From: Leuctra nigra | Lineage: Eukaryota > Arthropoda > Insecta > Plecoptera > Leuctridae | Assembly (NCBI GenBank): GCA_934045905.1 | Contig: OW203770.1 | Coordinates: 29,149,259-29,213,258, forward strand | DNA: 64,000 nucleotides | Direction of reading: 5' to 3' | Shown: positions 11,973 to 22,969 of the stretch, piece after piece | Position numbering within the stretch: the first letter of the stretch is position 1 | How the letters are laid out: every line of letters starts with the position of its first letter | Made by a program: the position numbers and the translations under genes | The notes under the pieces: model-generated | Databases searched by the model: none | The model's input: only the letters and a program-made list of their open reading frames with translations | Told to the model about the DNA's origin: nothing

Positions 11973-12420
11973 GGTTGCGGTCGCTCCACCCAGCCAAGTC
12001 GTACAGTACACTCACACTCACTCAACATACCGTAAATCCTAAAATGATTTAGGAGCAGACCAAACACTTTTACTGAAAGCAACAACATTGCATTCACATT
12101 GTTGTGAAATGTCTTGATTTTGATATGGCCCACCTGACAACATATACAAAATTTGGGAACAATAGGTTATGCCATTTGCGAGCTATAGAGGGTCGTGAAA
12201 ACAGTGAAATCGAATTTAAAAAATCTGATGATTATATCATGAATAGTTGCTATCACCGCAACAGCCTAAATGACAGAACCGATTGATCTGAAATTTTGAC
12301 AACAATGTTGTATAAATTCAGGAATTAGTTCAGGTCTTGTGCGTATTAGGCGTTTGAGTTTTTTTTTTGTTATGACTGTTTAAACCACCATTTTGAAATC
12401 AAAAATTCTGGGAAGGTTCC
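11973..12420 (-). mobile_element. Family C fragment with decayed 3' hairpin
   Basis: It matches the last ~400 bp of family C in inverted orientation (GCGGTCGCTCCACCCAGCCA, CACTCAACATACCGTAAAT, GGAGCAGACCAAACACTT). The terminal stem has lost its outer half. The 5' palindrome is missing. Confidence 0.5.
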
Positions 12421-13217
12421 TTGAACATCTTGTTCCCACCATCCATCCTTCCCCCTTCTAATTATGACGTAAACTTCCACATAATCGTACATTTGTTGCT
12501 ATAAGCCCATTTGCAGAACAGTGTGACGTGAATGGCGCGCGATTGCAGCAAATGTAAATGAAACAAGACTACGTTTTATAACGAGTAGATCCTAATTGAA
12601 GCATCAACCCATAATCATACTCGCTGAGAATTGATACATAACAATGACAAATAACATATATTTTTTTAGGAATTTAGAAAATTGCTCTTATTTTGAAACT
12701 TGTTCTTCTGAAGGGACCAGGGGTGCAATCATCATAAAATGAGAACTTATGTGATCGCAACCCTGAACATAAAACATTGTCACATAAGTGTTTTTAATAT
12801 GTTTACTGGATGCCGCCATTTTGAAAGAAACATTTTGTACGAAGTCTATTTGAATGACTAAATAGTTTGCCGCCAAAATCCTTTCTCCTTCTATGATGTT
12901 TGGGTCAACATAGTGCTGTGCGAGTAAAATCTCTCGTTATAGCAGCTACTTTTAGAAACATAGTTGTAGTGTCGGCAGTGGAGTGTGAGGGGGTTGGGAG
13001 GGGGACGGGGGGGGGGAGTGTTGTTGTGTAGCATCTTGGAAGCTACGTTTTTGTCTCCAGCTACTAAACTAAATGACGTCCCATCTTCAAACTTGCAGGG
13101 AATTTGAACATTATATCCGCAAAGCATATATTTTTATTGTCAGAATATTAAAAATTGCCCATCTGGGGAAAGGGCCAATTAAAATCAAAATTTGGTTTAG
13201 AAAGTAAGATTTATTAA
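12421..13217. other. No gene recognised
   Basis: Unassigned AT-rich sequence. A G-rich low-complexity tract lies at 12975-13020. Short open frames show no domain or codon character I can defend. Confidence 0.4.
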
Positions 13218-13895
13218 TTGAGCAAGCGTAGCGAGCGTCACCACGGTACTCTTATGGCACTTTCTCTGTGTGTTTTTTTCTTTGTTTGATTGTTTGTTTG
13301 TTTGTTTTTTTGTCCGCAAAGCCCAGGTTAAACCGCACATTCAATCGATCAGAAACTTTGCACATATTCTAACGTAATCTATGCGGTCCCTGGGATCGTT
13401 TTTGAATGGGCTCCTGTGATTGGTTCGAATTTAAAAAAATTATCTTTCGATTGGTTGTTCCGATCAATTTAAAATTTTTACAAGTCATTGCAACCAACAT
13501 TGTACTCAATCATACAAAGTTTTAGCCGAATCCTCCCATTGGTTAAAATTTAAAAAAATCTTTCATATGATTTTTGAAATTTAAACTAGAACCGATTGAG
13601 CGATCAACTTAAAACTTCGCGTGGTCATTGGTACCAACATTATCTGTATTTTTGAAAATTTTCAGACTTATCTGTGTTTAAATCCAAAAGTTATTGACAT
13701 TTTACGGACATTTTGCGTGTTGGCTGTAAAATTACTCAAAAATGTTGATCACGGCTACTTCGACTCTTTATAGTTCCAAGGTAGTTAGAGCAACTTTCAA
13801 ACGTATGAAACTGATATGACCGTTCAACAGATCGATCTTATATTGTGTTCACACACTTTTATCATTTGAGTGGTCCCACGTATATTCAATTCCAT
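13218..13895 (+). mobile_element. Family A Helitron-like element, copy 4 (3'-truncated)
   Basis: Intact 5' end TTGAGCAAGCGTAGCGAGCG. Similar to copy 1 until about 13895, where similarity stops inside GAGTGGTCCCACG. It contains the uninterrupted sequence GATCACGGCTACTTCGACTC at 13748-13767. That sequence is the empty target site for the family C element at 14478-16833. Confidence 0.6.
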
Positions 13896-14077
13896 TCAAT
13901 TTATTTTTATTTCCAGTAGTTACAATACAGTTTATGAGTAGTGAAGTTTAATATTCCCCAGTAAGAAGTAAATCTTGTGTCGGGGAATACAAAAGTACAT
14001 TCATGGTTAAATCATAGAGATTCATATATCTCTATGGTTAAATGATCTATTAAAACAAGTATAATTTTAAACCTAAA
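13896..14077. other. Possible LINE 3' tail remnant
   Basis: CAATTTATTTTTATTTCC and the following words resemble the minus-strand 3' tails of LINEs elsewhere in the window (near 43555 and 34390). No coding. Weak assignment. Confidence 0.25.
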
Positions 14078-14477
14078 CTAGGAAAACGCTCTGTGTAACG
14101 CGTTGATGAGCGAGCACGGACACGCGCAACACCTCCTACCGAAATTATGTCTATCGAAAATATCATTAAAAGCCAATAATTCTTGAAATTCGTCAGACTT
14201 GTAGGTATAAAAATCTCCAAATATTCCTGAAGTATTAGTCCCAATAACCATGCAAAGGTTTAAGTTGATCGATTGAACCTTTTTGATTAAAACGTTCCTT
14301 GTTAATATTCAAAAATCATAGGATCTTTTTAAAAAAAATATTCCTGGGACCACTCATATGATAAAAGTGTGTGTACTTACACAATATTAGACGATCTGTT
14401 GAACGGTCATATCAGTTTCATACGTTTGAAAGTTGCTCTAACTACCTTGGAACTATAAAGAGTCGAAGTAGCCGTGA

Positions 14478-16833
14478 CCAGAAAAAACACTCCGTGTAAA
14501 AATACCAGCCAAGTCTCTTTAACTATAAAAAAAAATAGAAGACATCTAAAAATTCAGCACTGAAAAGGAGTGATATCAAAAAAGGAGCCAAGTCAACGAA
14601 TTTTCCAAATTTTAATCGTACCATTGAAATAAAAATATCAACCCCCGAGAAATACTTAAAAAAAGGACTTGGCGCATCGTTTTTTTAAAGACACTTTTCT
14701 ATCCTAAAAGTATAGGAAGAACTCTACAAGTATATTTTCCTAAATATATATCACATTCATTATCGACGAATCATACTACGTTTTAATATAACTAGTACTC
14801 TTACCTACTGGCAGTTTTGGTATTTTGTCAATATTCAGAGGAAATAAACGGATAAACGAATAACGAATAAACGGAAGCGGCCTAGTCTATTCGTTATTGC
14901 CACTATTTCTAGGGTCATATTAATCAATCATACTTCTCAATATCGTGACTGAGGGAAATAGCGAAAGCGCTCATTACAAGAAGGCCGTCAATGAGATTTG
15001 TATAAGTGACTAGTGCACTGAGCCATGCTGCTCAAATAATTACTGACTAGATTTTTATCTAAAGTAATACGTTATGTAATTTATGAATTTTTTTGGTATA
15101 AAATGTTAATTAATAGCAATTAATTACACGGCGAGAAGGTTCAAAGTATAATGCTGTAGTAGGTATGTTGATGTACCCACAAAACTATAGGTACCTACCA
15201 ATCACAAACACAACTGTTCTGTATTTATTGCTTGTAAGACAATGCTATGTTTCTTTGCGTACTTATATTTAAATTTAAAATATTTTACAGAATGTTCAAT
15301 ATTTAATTTGAAAGTTTTGTCCCAATTTTTCTAGGCATTTCTGAACTACGTAGTATGTGAGTGGCATAAGCTTAAGAATAGAAAAATGTCTTTAAAAAAA
15401 CGATGCGCCAAGTCCTTTTTTTAAGTATTTCTCGGGGGTTGATATTTTTATTTCAATGGTACGATTAAAATTTGGAAAATTCGTTGACTTGGCTCCTTTT
15501 TTGATATCACTCCTTTTCAGTGCTGAATTTTTAGATTTCTTCTATTTTTTTTTATAGTTAAAGAGACTTGGCTGGTATTTTTACACGGAGTGTTTTTTCT
15601 GGGATATCACTTCTTTTGTTAGTTTATTCATACAGCTTGTAGCACATGTCCGAGCAGGGACTAATTTCTTTAAAAAAATACGCCTCAACCGATTTGGTTA
15701 CTATGAAAAGTTGCGTTTGGTATAAGATGAAAATGATTATCCAAGAAGAATAGCTTAAGTTTCGTTATAATCGATCCAGCCGTTTTCGATACATGACGTC
15801 ACTTCCGGTTTTGAAATAGCGGCCGAATTCCGGTATAGGTAATAAGAAAACAATCTAGTTTTATCTAGTTGATACCTTCATGAACGACCATCTGAATTCC
15901 TAATCCCTATATTTCCGTAAAATCGGTCATGCCGTTTGTAATATATGACGTCACTTCCGGTTTCATTTAGTGGTTCCTGCCGCCATTTCCGGTACCATTA
16001 ATTTATTTATTCATTTTTCACAATTGATTTTTCAAATAAATAGCAGAATGAATACGCAGGAGCTAGTTCAGTTGCAATCGGTACAGGCGTTTTAGATATA
16101 TGACGTCACTTCCGGTTTCAGGAATGGCGGCCGAGAACACTGCTACCTTGAATATATAAATTGTATTGTCTATGTTACAATGTAAGTTAATTATGTACGT
16201 ATTTTAAGTATAATTTGTTGAAATAAGTTAAATATTGCGTATTTATGACGTCACTTCCGGTTTAGAAAATAAGAAAATAATATTTTTTTTATTGATACTT
16301 CATATAGATGACCATCTAAATCGAATGGCGCTAATTTTGTTCTAATCGGTCCAGACGTTTTTGAGTTATGACGTCACTTCCGGTTTCAAAATGGCGGCTT
16401 CCGGTTGGTTTTATAAAAAGGCACCTCAGACGCCAAAAGTGCACATGTGGTAAAAATTTCAGGTCGATCGGTTAAGCCGTTTAGGCTGTGGCGGTGATAG
16501 CGACGTTTCGTGATATCATCAGAATCATCATCATCTTCAGAATCAGAAAGTGGTGTAATTTCACTGTTTTCTCGGTCCTCTAGCGCGCAAATGGCATAAC
16601 CTATTGTTCCCAAATTTGGTATATGTAGTGGGGTGGGCCATAGCTCGAAATTAAGATATTTCGCAACAATGTGAGATTTACCAATTTTGAGATCCAGTAG
16701 GCCGAAAATGCCATGTTGTTGCTTACAGTAAAAGTGTTTGGTCTGCTCCTCAGTTTATTAGGCATTTACGGTATGTTGAGTGACTGTGAGTGTATAGTAC
16801 GACTTGGCTGGGTGGAGCGACCGCTCCACTAGA
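14478..16833 (+). mobile_element. Family C Helitron-like element, copy 2 (best bounded)
   Basis: Starts CCAGAAAAAACACTCCGTGT and ends GTGGAGCGACCGCTCCAC plus TAGA. The host sequence GTAGCCGTGA before it and TCAACATTTTTGAG after it join exactly as in the uninterrupted sister copies (complement of about 13738-13760, and 1018-1040). Insertion was therefore between A and T without target duplication. The 5' palindrome (arms 14478-14690 and 15398-15606) has an enlarged loop of about 700 bp. The body holds five TGACGTCACTTCCGG repeats. No coding gene. Confidence 0.65.
15794..16383 (+). promoter_or_regulatory. Five TGACGTCACTTCCGG blocks (CRE + ETS-like), several with AATGGCGGC
   Basis: Exact 15-mers begin at 15794, 15946, 16101, 16246 and 16369, spaced 123-155 bp. 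TGACGTCA is the CREB/ATF consensus and ACTTCCGG the ETS core. AAAATGGCGGC, a YY1-like core, follows at the last copy, with variants at others. They lie in diverged repeats with CGATCGGTCCAGCCGTTTTC-like leaders. That these are bound is inference. Confidence 0.45.
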
Positions 16834-17354
16834 TCAACATTTTTGAGTAATTTGACAGCCAACACGCAAAATGTCCGTAAAATGTGAAAAACGTGTGGAT
16901 TTAAACACAGATAAGTCTGAAAATTTTCAAAAATACAGATAATGTTGGTACCAATGACCACGCGAAGTTTTAAGTTGATCGCTCAATCGGTTCTAGTTTA
17001 AATTACAAAAATCATATGAAAGATTTTTTTAAATTTTAACCAATGGGAGGATTTGGCTGAAACTTTGTATGATTGGGACCAATGTTGGTTGCAATGACTT
17101 TGCTAAATTTCAAATTGATCGGAGCAACCAATCGAAAGATAATTTTTTTAAAACTTGAACCAATCACAGGAGCCCGTTCAAAAACGATCCCAGGGACCGC
17201 ATAGATTACGTTAGCATATGTGCAAAGTTTCAGATCTATTGAATGTGCTGTTTAACCTGGGCTGTGTAGAAAAAAAAAAAAAAAAACAAAAAAAAAAAAA
17301 AAACAGAGAAAGTGCCATAAGAGTACCGTGGTAACGCTCGCTACGCTCGCTCAA

Positions 17355-17729
17355 TTACCTAACTTATATCTATTGTAAATATATTATATAATTAAGATTA
17401 ACATAATGCTATTGTGTTTACTCTTGGTTTCTAAATTATATTATTTTGGAGAGACGAAGCTGCGTAGGTAACTGTACCAGTAATAGTGATTCACATAGTG
17501 CTTGAAACGACTGTAGATAGGTAATTGAGGGTTGATTTTACATTAGTTACATGAATTATAGATTATACATTGAAACTACATTATACATTGTACCTATCTT
17601 AGGAGGCAAAATACAGTAGCAATTAGAGCATTATAATTACCTCAACACAATAATATTTTGATTTAGTGGGAGAATTTAATGTATGAAAGAGTCTTGATAC
17701 AATATCATTGATTGTCTGAAGATGTATAT
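17355..17729. other. No gene recognised
   Basis: AT-rich sequence without a supported feature. Confidence 0.4.
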
Positions 17730-17991
17730 ATTTTTTTTATATAGATCCTATGATTTTTGAATATTAACCAGGAACATTTTAATCATAAAGGTTCAATCGA
17801 TCAACTTAAACCTTTGCATGGTTATTGGGACTAATACTTCAGGAATATTTGGAGTTTTTTATACCTACAAGTCTGACGAATTTCAAGAATTATTCGCTTT
17901 TAATGATATTTTCGATAGACATAATTTCGGTTCGAGGTGTTGCGCGTGTCCGTGCTCGCTAATCAACGCGTTACACAGAGCGTTTTCCTAG
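17730..17991 (+). mobile_element. Family A 3' fragment
   Basis: The last ~260 bp of family A, ending ACAGAGCGTTTTCCTAG followed by host T. The 5' part is missing. Confidence 0.6.
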
Positions 17992-18032
17992 TTATATTTT
18001 GAAAAGGGGTGTTATTAAACATTTCTTAAAAC

Positions 18033-20551
18033 AGATCATCAACCTGCGACGTATAGTTACAATGGCATGGCTGTATATAAAAAGATCATCAACCTGCGAC
18101 GTATAGTTACAATGGTATGGCTGTATATAAAAAGATCATCAACCTGCGACGTATAGTTACAATGGTATGGCTGTATATAAAAAGATCATCAACCTGCGAC
18201 GTATAGTTACAATGGTATGGCTGTATATAAAAAGATCATCAACCTGCGACGTATAGTTACAATGGTATGGCTGTATATAAAAAGATCATCAACCTGCGAC
18301 GTATAGTTACAATGGCATGGCTGTATATAAAAAGATCATCAACCTGCGACGTATAGTTACAATGGTATGGCTGTATATAAAAAGATCATCAACCTGCGAC
18401 GTATAGTTACAATGGTATGGCTGTATATAAAAAGCATCATCAACCTGCGACGTATAGTTACAATGGTATGGCTGTATATAAAAAGCATCATCAACCTGCG
18501 ACGTATAGTTACAATGGTATGGCTGTAAATAAAAAGCATCATCAACCTGCGACGTATAGTTACAATGGCATGGCTGTATATAAAAAGCATCATCAACCTG
18601 CGACGTATAGTTACAATGGCATGGCTGTATATAAAAAGCATCATCAACCTGCGACGTATAGTTACAATGGCATGGCTGTATATAAAAAGATCATCAACCT
18701 GCGACGTATAGTTACAATGGTATGGCTGTATATAAAAAGATCATCAACCTGCGACGTATAGTTACAATGGTATGGCTGTATATAAAAAGATCATCAACCT
18801 GCGACGTATAGTTATAATGGTATGGCTGTATATAAAAAGATCATCAACCTGCGACGTATAGTTACAATGGTATGGCTGTATATAAAAAGATCATCAACCT
18901 GCGACGTATAGTTACAATGGTATGGCTGTATATAAAAAGATCATCAACCTGCGACGTATAGTTACAATGGCATGGCTGTATATAAAAAGATCATCAACCT
19001 GCGACGTATAGTTACAATGGTATGGCTGTATATAAAAAGATCATCAACCTGCGACGTATAGTTACAATGGTATGGCTGTATATAAAAAGATCATCAACCT
19101 GCGACGTATAGTTACAATGGTATGGCTGTATATAAAAAGATCATCAACCTGCGACGTATAGTTACAATGGCATGGCTGTATATAAAAAGATCATCAACCT
19201 GCGACGTATAGTTACAATGGCATGGCTGTATATAAAAAGATCATCAACCTGCGACGTATAGTTACAATGGCATGGCTGTATATAAAAAGATCATCAACCT
19301 GCGACGTATAGTTACAATGGTATGGCTGTATATAAAAAGATCATCAACCTGCGACGTATAGTTACAATGGTATGGCTGTATATAAAAAGATCATCAACCT
19401 GCGACGTATAGTTACAATGGTATGGCTGTATATAAAAAGATCATCAACCTGCGACGTATAGTTACAATGGTATGGCTGTATATAAAAAGATCATCAACCT
19501 GCGACGTATAGTTACAATGGCATGGCTGTATATAAAAAAAATCATCAACCTGCGACGTATAGTTACAATGGCATGGCTGTATATAAAAAGATCATCAACC
19601 TGCGACGTATAGTTACAATGGCATGGCTGTATATAAAAAGATCATCAACCTGCGACGTATAGTTACAATGGCATGGCTGTATATAAAAAGATCATCAACC
19701 TGCGACGTATAGTTACAATGGTATGGCTGTATATAAAAAGATCATCAACCTGCGACGTATAGTTACAATGGTATGGCTGTATATAAAAAGATCATCAACC
19801 TGCGACGTATAGTTACAATGGCATGGCTGTATATAAAAAGATCATCAACCTGCGACGTATAGTTACAATGGTATGGCTGTATATAAAAAGATCATCAACC
19901 TGCGACGTATAGTTACAATGGCATGGCTGTATATAAAAAGATCATCAACCTGCGACGTATAGTTACAATGGCATGGCTGTATATAAAAAGATCATCAACC
20001 TGCGACGTATAGTTACAATGGCATGGCTGTATATAAAAAGATCATCAACCTGCGACGTATAGTTACAATGGTATGGCTGTATATAAAAAGATCATCAACC
20101 TGCGACGTATAGTTACAATGGTATGGCTGTATATAAAAAGATCATCAACCTGCGACGTATAGTTACAATGGCATGGCTGTATATAAAAAGATCATCAACC
20201 TGCGACGTATAGTTACAATGGCATGGCTGTATATAAAAAGATCATCAACCTGCGACGTATAGTTACAATGGCATGGCTGTATATAAAAAGATCATCAACC
20301 TGCGACGTATAGTTACAATGGCATGGCTGAATATAAAAAGATCATCAACCTGCGACGTATAGTTACAATGGTATGGCTGTATATAAAAAGATCATCAACC
20401 TGCGACGTATAGTTACAATGGTATGGCTGTATATAAAAAGATCATCAACCTGCGACGTATAGTTACAATGGTATGGCTGTATATAAAAAGATCATCAACC
20501 TGCGACGTATAGTTACAATGGTATGGCTGTATATAAAAAGATCATCAACCT
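18033..20551. repeat. 50-bp satellite array, part 1 (~50 units)
   Basis: Unit of 50 bp containing ATCATCAACCTGCGACGTAT, AGTTACAATGG and CTGTATATAAAAAG. Units differ mainly by C/T in GGCATGG/GGTATGG. A 51-bp variant with AAGCATCATC clusters at 18430-18690. The array is broken at ACCT by the LTR retrotransposon and resumes at 30882. Long open frames here arise where 51-bp units cluster and are not genes. Confidence 0.95.
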
Positions 20552-21062
20552 TGTAACAAGTTGGCCTATCTAGGTTAGAAAATTTACTTTAAAAAAATAA
20601 TAATGTTTGCTTGAAGTAGGTTTAAAGAATGAACAAGCTTGTAGCATGGCATTCTTAGAGTCAAGGTTAACTGAACACAAAGTAATTAATTAGAATCATT
20701 ATGTAAACTTACAATCTTTAAAATTCAACAACAATCAAAATATAGACAAAAATATAACGAGCAATCAAATAAGTTTAACAATGTGCAATTATATCAAGAA
20801 AGTGAGTGAATCCATATAAAAAGTATGTGACCTTACCTAAATTGTGATGTCACCACGTAATAACAAGTGAACCAGTCATTGTGATAACGCTACAAAACCA
20901 GTCAGCCAGACTAGTTTTCAGTGATTCCAAGAAAAGCATGGGCCTACGTGCAGAAAGAAAGTCGTTTCACGGGCTTTAGAAATGACAGAATGTCTAAAAT
21001 TAGCTACCACGTGTACGAAACCGACCAATCAGATTCTTTGGAGGGAAAACGATGTCAGAGGG

Positions 21063-21099
21063 TATAAAAACGTCAGGCTACCAGCCAAACATCATCAGT
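21063..21099 (+). promoter_or_regulatory. LTR core promoter: TATA box plus TCAGT initiator
   Basis: TATAAAAA at 21063, then ATCATCAGTC with the initiator A at 21097, 34 bp downstream of the first T. This is the usual spacing for arthropod TATA/Inr promoters. Confidence 0.6.
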
Positions 21100-21736
21100 C
21101 GGAGTTTTCTCAGAGTAGTGAGACCTGCCTCGCGAACCGTGAAGCCTTGTGCACGCAACATAGTATAATTTCAGCGAGACAGTGCCGATGTGATCGAAGG
21201 TAAACATTAAAATAACATTTTTGTATAAACGTCAACCCAGTAAATTCAAACTTCAAGCCTAATGCTGAGGCAAATAATATCGCATTAAGACAATTTCAAG
21301 TTACAAGTGATCAACTGAACAGTTTCAACATTAAAGTCAGTAAATGTTAAAGTATAAAAGTTAGTGAATTGCAACTCCGGGAGAAACCAACGAGTCTGCA
21401 GCCACGAACGTCATCAGCCTGAGCCAAAATGATCCAACTGCTCGAGGAGGTCACTCCTTGTGCACGGACTGCTGGACGTCCTGGTAACCAAGGGGTTATT
21501 AGACAACATCATCGCATCGCAGCTGAAGGAGGTGACATATCCAGTCATTTCATTCTGCTGGTGGACTGGAGTTCACGGGACACACTACGCAAGAGTCAAC
21601 GCCATCCACTTGTTTACGCGGAAGTAAACAAACCAGACGACATCATCACTGCCGATACTGCCGACGTATCGAACGTAATATTGTTTCATAATTTTTGATT
21701 GCTCTTTTCACATCAATGAACATTTATATTCTTTGT

Positions 21737-21742
21737 AATAAA
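21737..21742 (+). terminator. LTR polyadenylation signal AATAAA
   Basis: Canonical hexamer followed by a T/G-rich stretch (TTGCTGATTCTTTGTGTTC). The copy at the same position in the 3' LTR (30815-30820) would end the genomic transcript. Confidence 0.55.
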
Positions 21743-21804
21743 CAAATTATAATATTGCTGATTCTTTGTGTTCTACCCTCTGAGCCAAATCCCGCAGGTT
21801 TCAG

Positions 21805-21824
21805 TGGCGCTCAACGTGTGGGGC
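21805..21824 (+). other. Primer-binding site, tRNA-Lys-like
   Basis: TGGCGCTCAACGTGTGGGGC follows the 5' LTR after one base. It closely resembles the TGGCGCCCAACGTGGGGC site complementary to the 3' end of a tRNA-Lys. Confidence 0.6.
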
Positions 21825-22031
21825 TCGAATAACATTCCTGGGAGCAATTGTTTTGAAAGAAATAATTGTTTTCTTGATTGTGAAAGAGTTACTCAGTTGT
21901 TCTGAAACTTGTGGACACAGGCATTGCGTAAAATTTTCATGTATTTGGAAATTTTACATAGAATCAACCCGTTAACGTAAAGATAAAGCCAACTGTAGAT
22001 TTGTGCATGTTAGTTCATTACATCTGTTACG

Positions 22032-22969
22032 ATGGCAGATCGAGATGCAAGTTTAGCGTCAACTGTAGATTTAGATGAGACTGTAGAGGGGGCGGGGGAC
22101 CAGTCAGTGGTTAGTGAACTCGAGGTAACTAGGAGCCAGGTGATAGGGGAGGACGAACACGATAACTCGCTACCTCATGTTGAAATGCCAATCTTTGAAG
22201 AGAGACAAAAAGAAGCCAGAGCTGACAGTATATATTCACAATTCGGTGAGAAAGAATTCAATAATTCAATTATGGAATTCCTAATGAAGGAAAAGCGAGA
22301 ACAACAAGAGAAAGAAACTATCAAGGAAATGAATAGGAAACTAGAAAAACAGAAGGAAAAGGAGGAAAGTAAAAACGAAAAACAGAAGGAAAAAGAAGAA
22401 AGGGATAAGAAAGACGAAGAGAGAGGAAAGGAAATACGGGAGTTGCTATTAGAAACAAAAAATGAATTCAGGGAGATCGCGAGTAAATTTGAAGCTGGAT
22501 TGAAAAAGGTTGAAACTAGGGTCACAAATGTAGAGGAAAGAGTACAACAAGTAAATGATAAAGTCGACACAGAGTTGGAGGTCATTAAGTCTTACGTAGA
22601 ATCAATCGGAGCACAGACGAGCAGTGTTGAGGAAAAAGTAAATACCGGATTGGTAAAGATAAACACTGAGATCGATGAGCGTGACAAGAAACTCAGCCTG
22701 GAGATATTTTCATTAAGCTCGCGATTTGAAAGAAAGGATAAAGAGAAGAATGAAAGCATTTCAGCTATGAAGGAGAAAATAGAGGACGTAAGTAAGAAAG
22801 TAGATGAAAATGCAAAGAAGACTGGAACAACATCAAATGTCATCTGTCACGCAAATAACGAGTTGCAATTTGCAAAACATTGTACTGAGTCGCTGATACA
22901 AGAGGCAATAAGATTTAATGGGGAAGAGAGTTGCCCAATAAACGCAATGCAATTTTTGAAGCTAATCAA
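22032..22969 (+). pseudogene. gag, 5' part (split by the CACTA-like insertion)
   Basis: ATG at 22032 follows a 5' leader of about 210 nt after the primer site. The first ~300 residues are acidic at the N terminus, then strongly charged and K/E-rich with heptad-like spacing (about residues 85-275). This indicates a coiled coil, unusual in size for a Ty3/gypsy gag. The segment ends in NAMQFLKLI at the capsid start. The insertion adds a short nonsense tail with a stop at 23004-23006. Joining 22969 to 27672 (keeping one AA) restores an in-frame product of about 539 residues. The protein would form the particle core. Confidence 0.65.

Larger units (their letters stand above)
14078..17354 (-). mobile_element. 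Family A Helitron-like element, copy 5, with nested family C
   Basis: 3' CTAG at 14078-14081 and 5' GCTCGCTCAA ending at 17354, with A|T flanks on the element strand. Without the nested 2356-bp family C insertion it is about 920 bp, the same size as copy 1. Confidence 0.7.
20552..21803 (+). repeat. 5' LTR
   Basis: 1252 bp from TGTAACAAGTTGG to CCGCAGGTTTCA. It contains a TATA box and arthropod-type initiator near the middle and an AATAAA about 640 bp later, giving a U3-R-U5 layout with R near 21097 to about 21760. Two short open frames (20982-21203, 21429-21698) recur identically positioned in the 3' LTR. They are likely leader ORFs, not genes. Confidence 0.9.

Noticed and set aside
12688..13127. 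Minus-strand frames of 62 and 78 codons
   Set aside because: No domain, no splice support, overlap with a G-rich low-complexity tract.
18357..18761. Open frames of 96-114 codons in the satellite
   Set aside because: They arise only where 51-bp (multiple of three) units cluster. Repetitive peptide, no gene context.
18033..20551. CRISPR array
   Set aside because: Units are contiguous 50-bp tandem copies without unique spacers, in a eukaryotic context.
20982..21203. LTR frames of 73 and 89 codons as genes
   Set aside because: They lie across the promoter/leader of both LTRs and show no domain; more likely leader ORFs.
21805..21824. Primer site as evidence of a vertebrate-type retrovirus
   Set aside because: Lys-type primer sites also occur in insect Ty3/gypsy elements. 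There is no pol or env, and the host sequence is insect-like.
22175..22843. Serine/phenylalanine-rich minus-strand frames opposite gag
   Set aside because: Antisense of a K/E-rich coiled coil; composition is the mirror of the coding strand.
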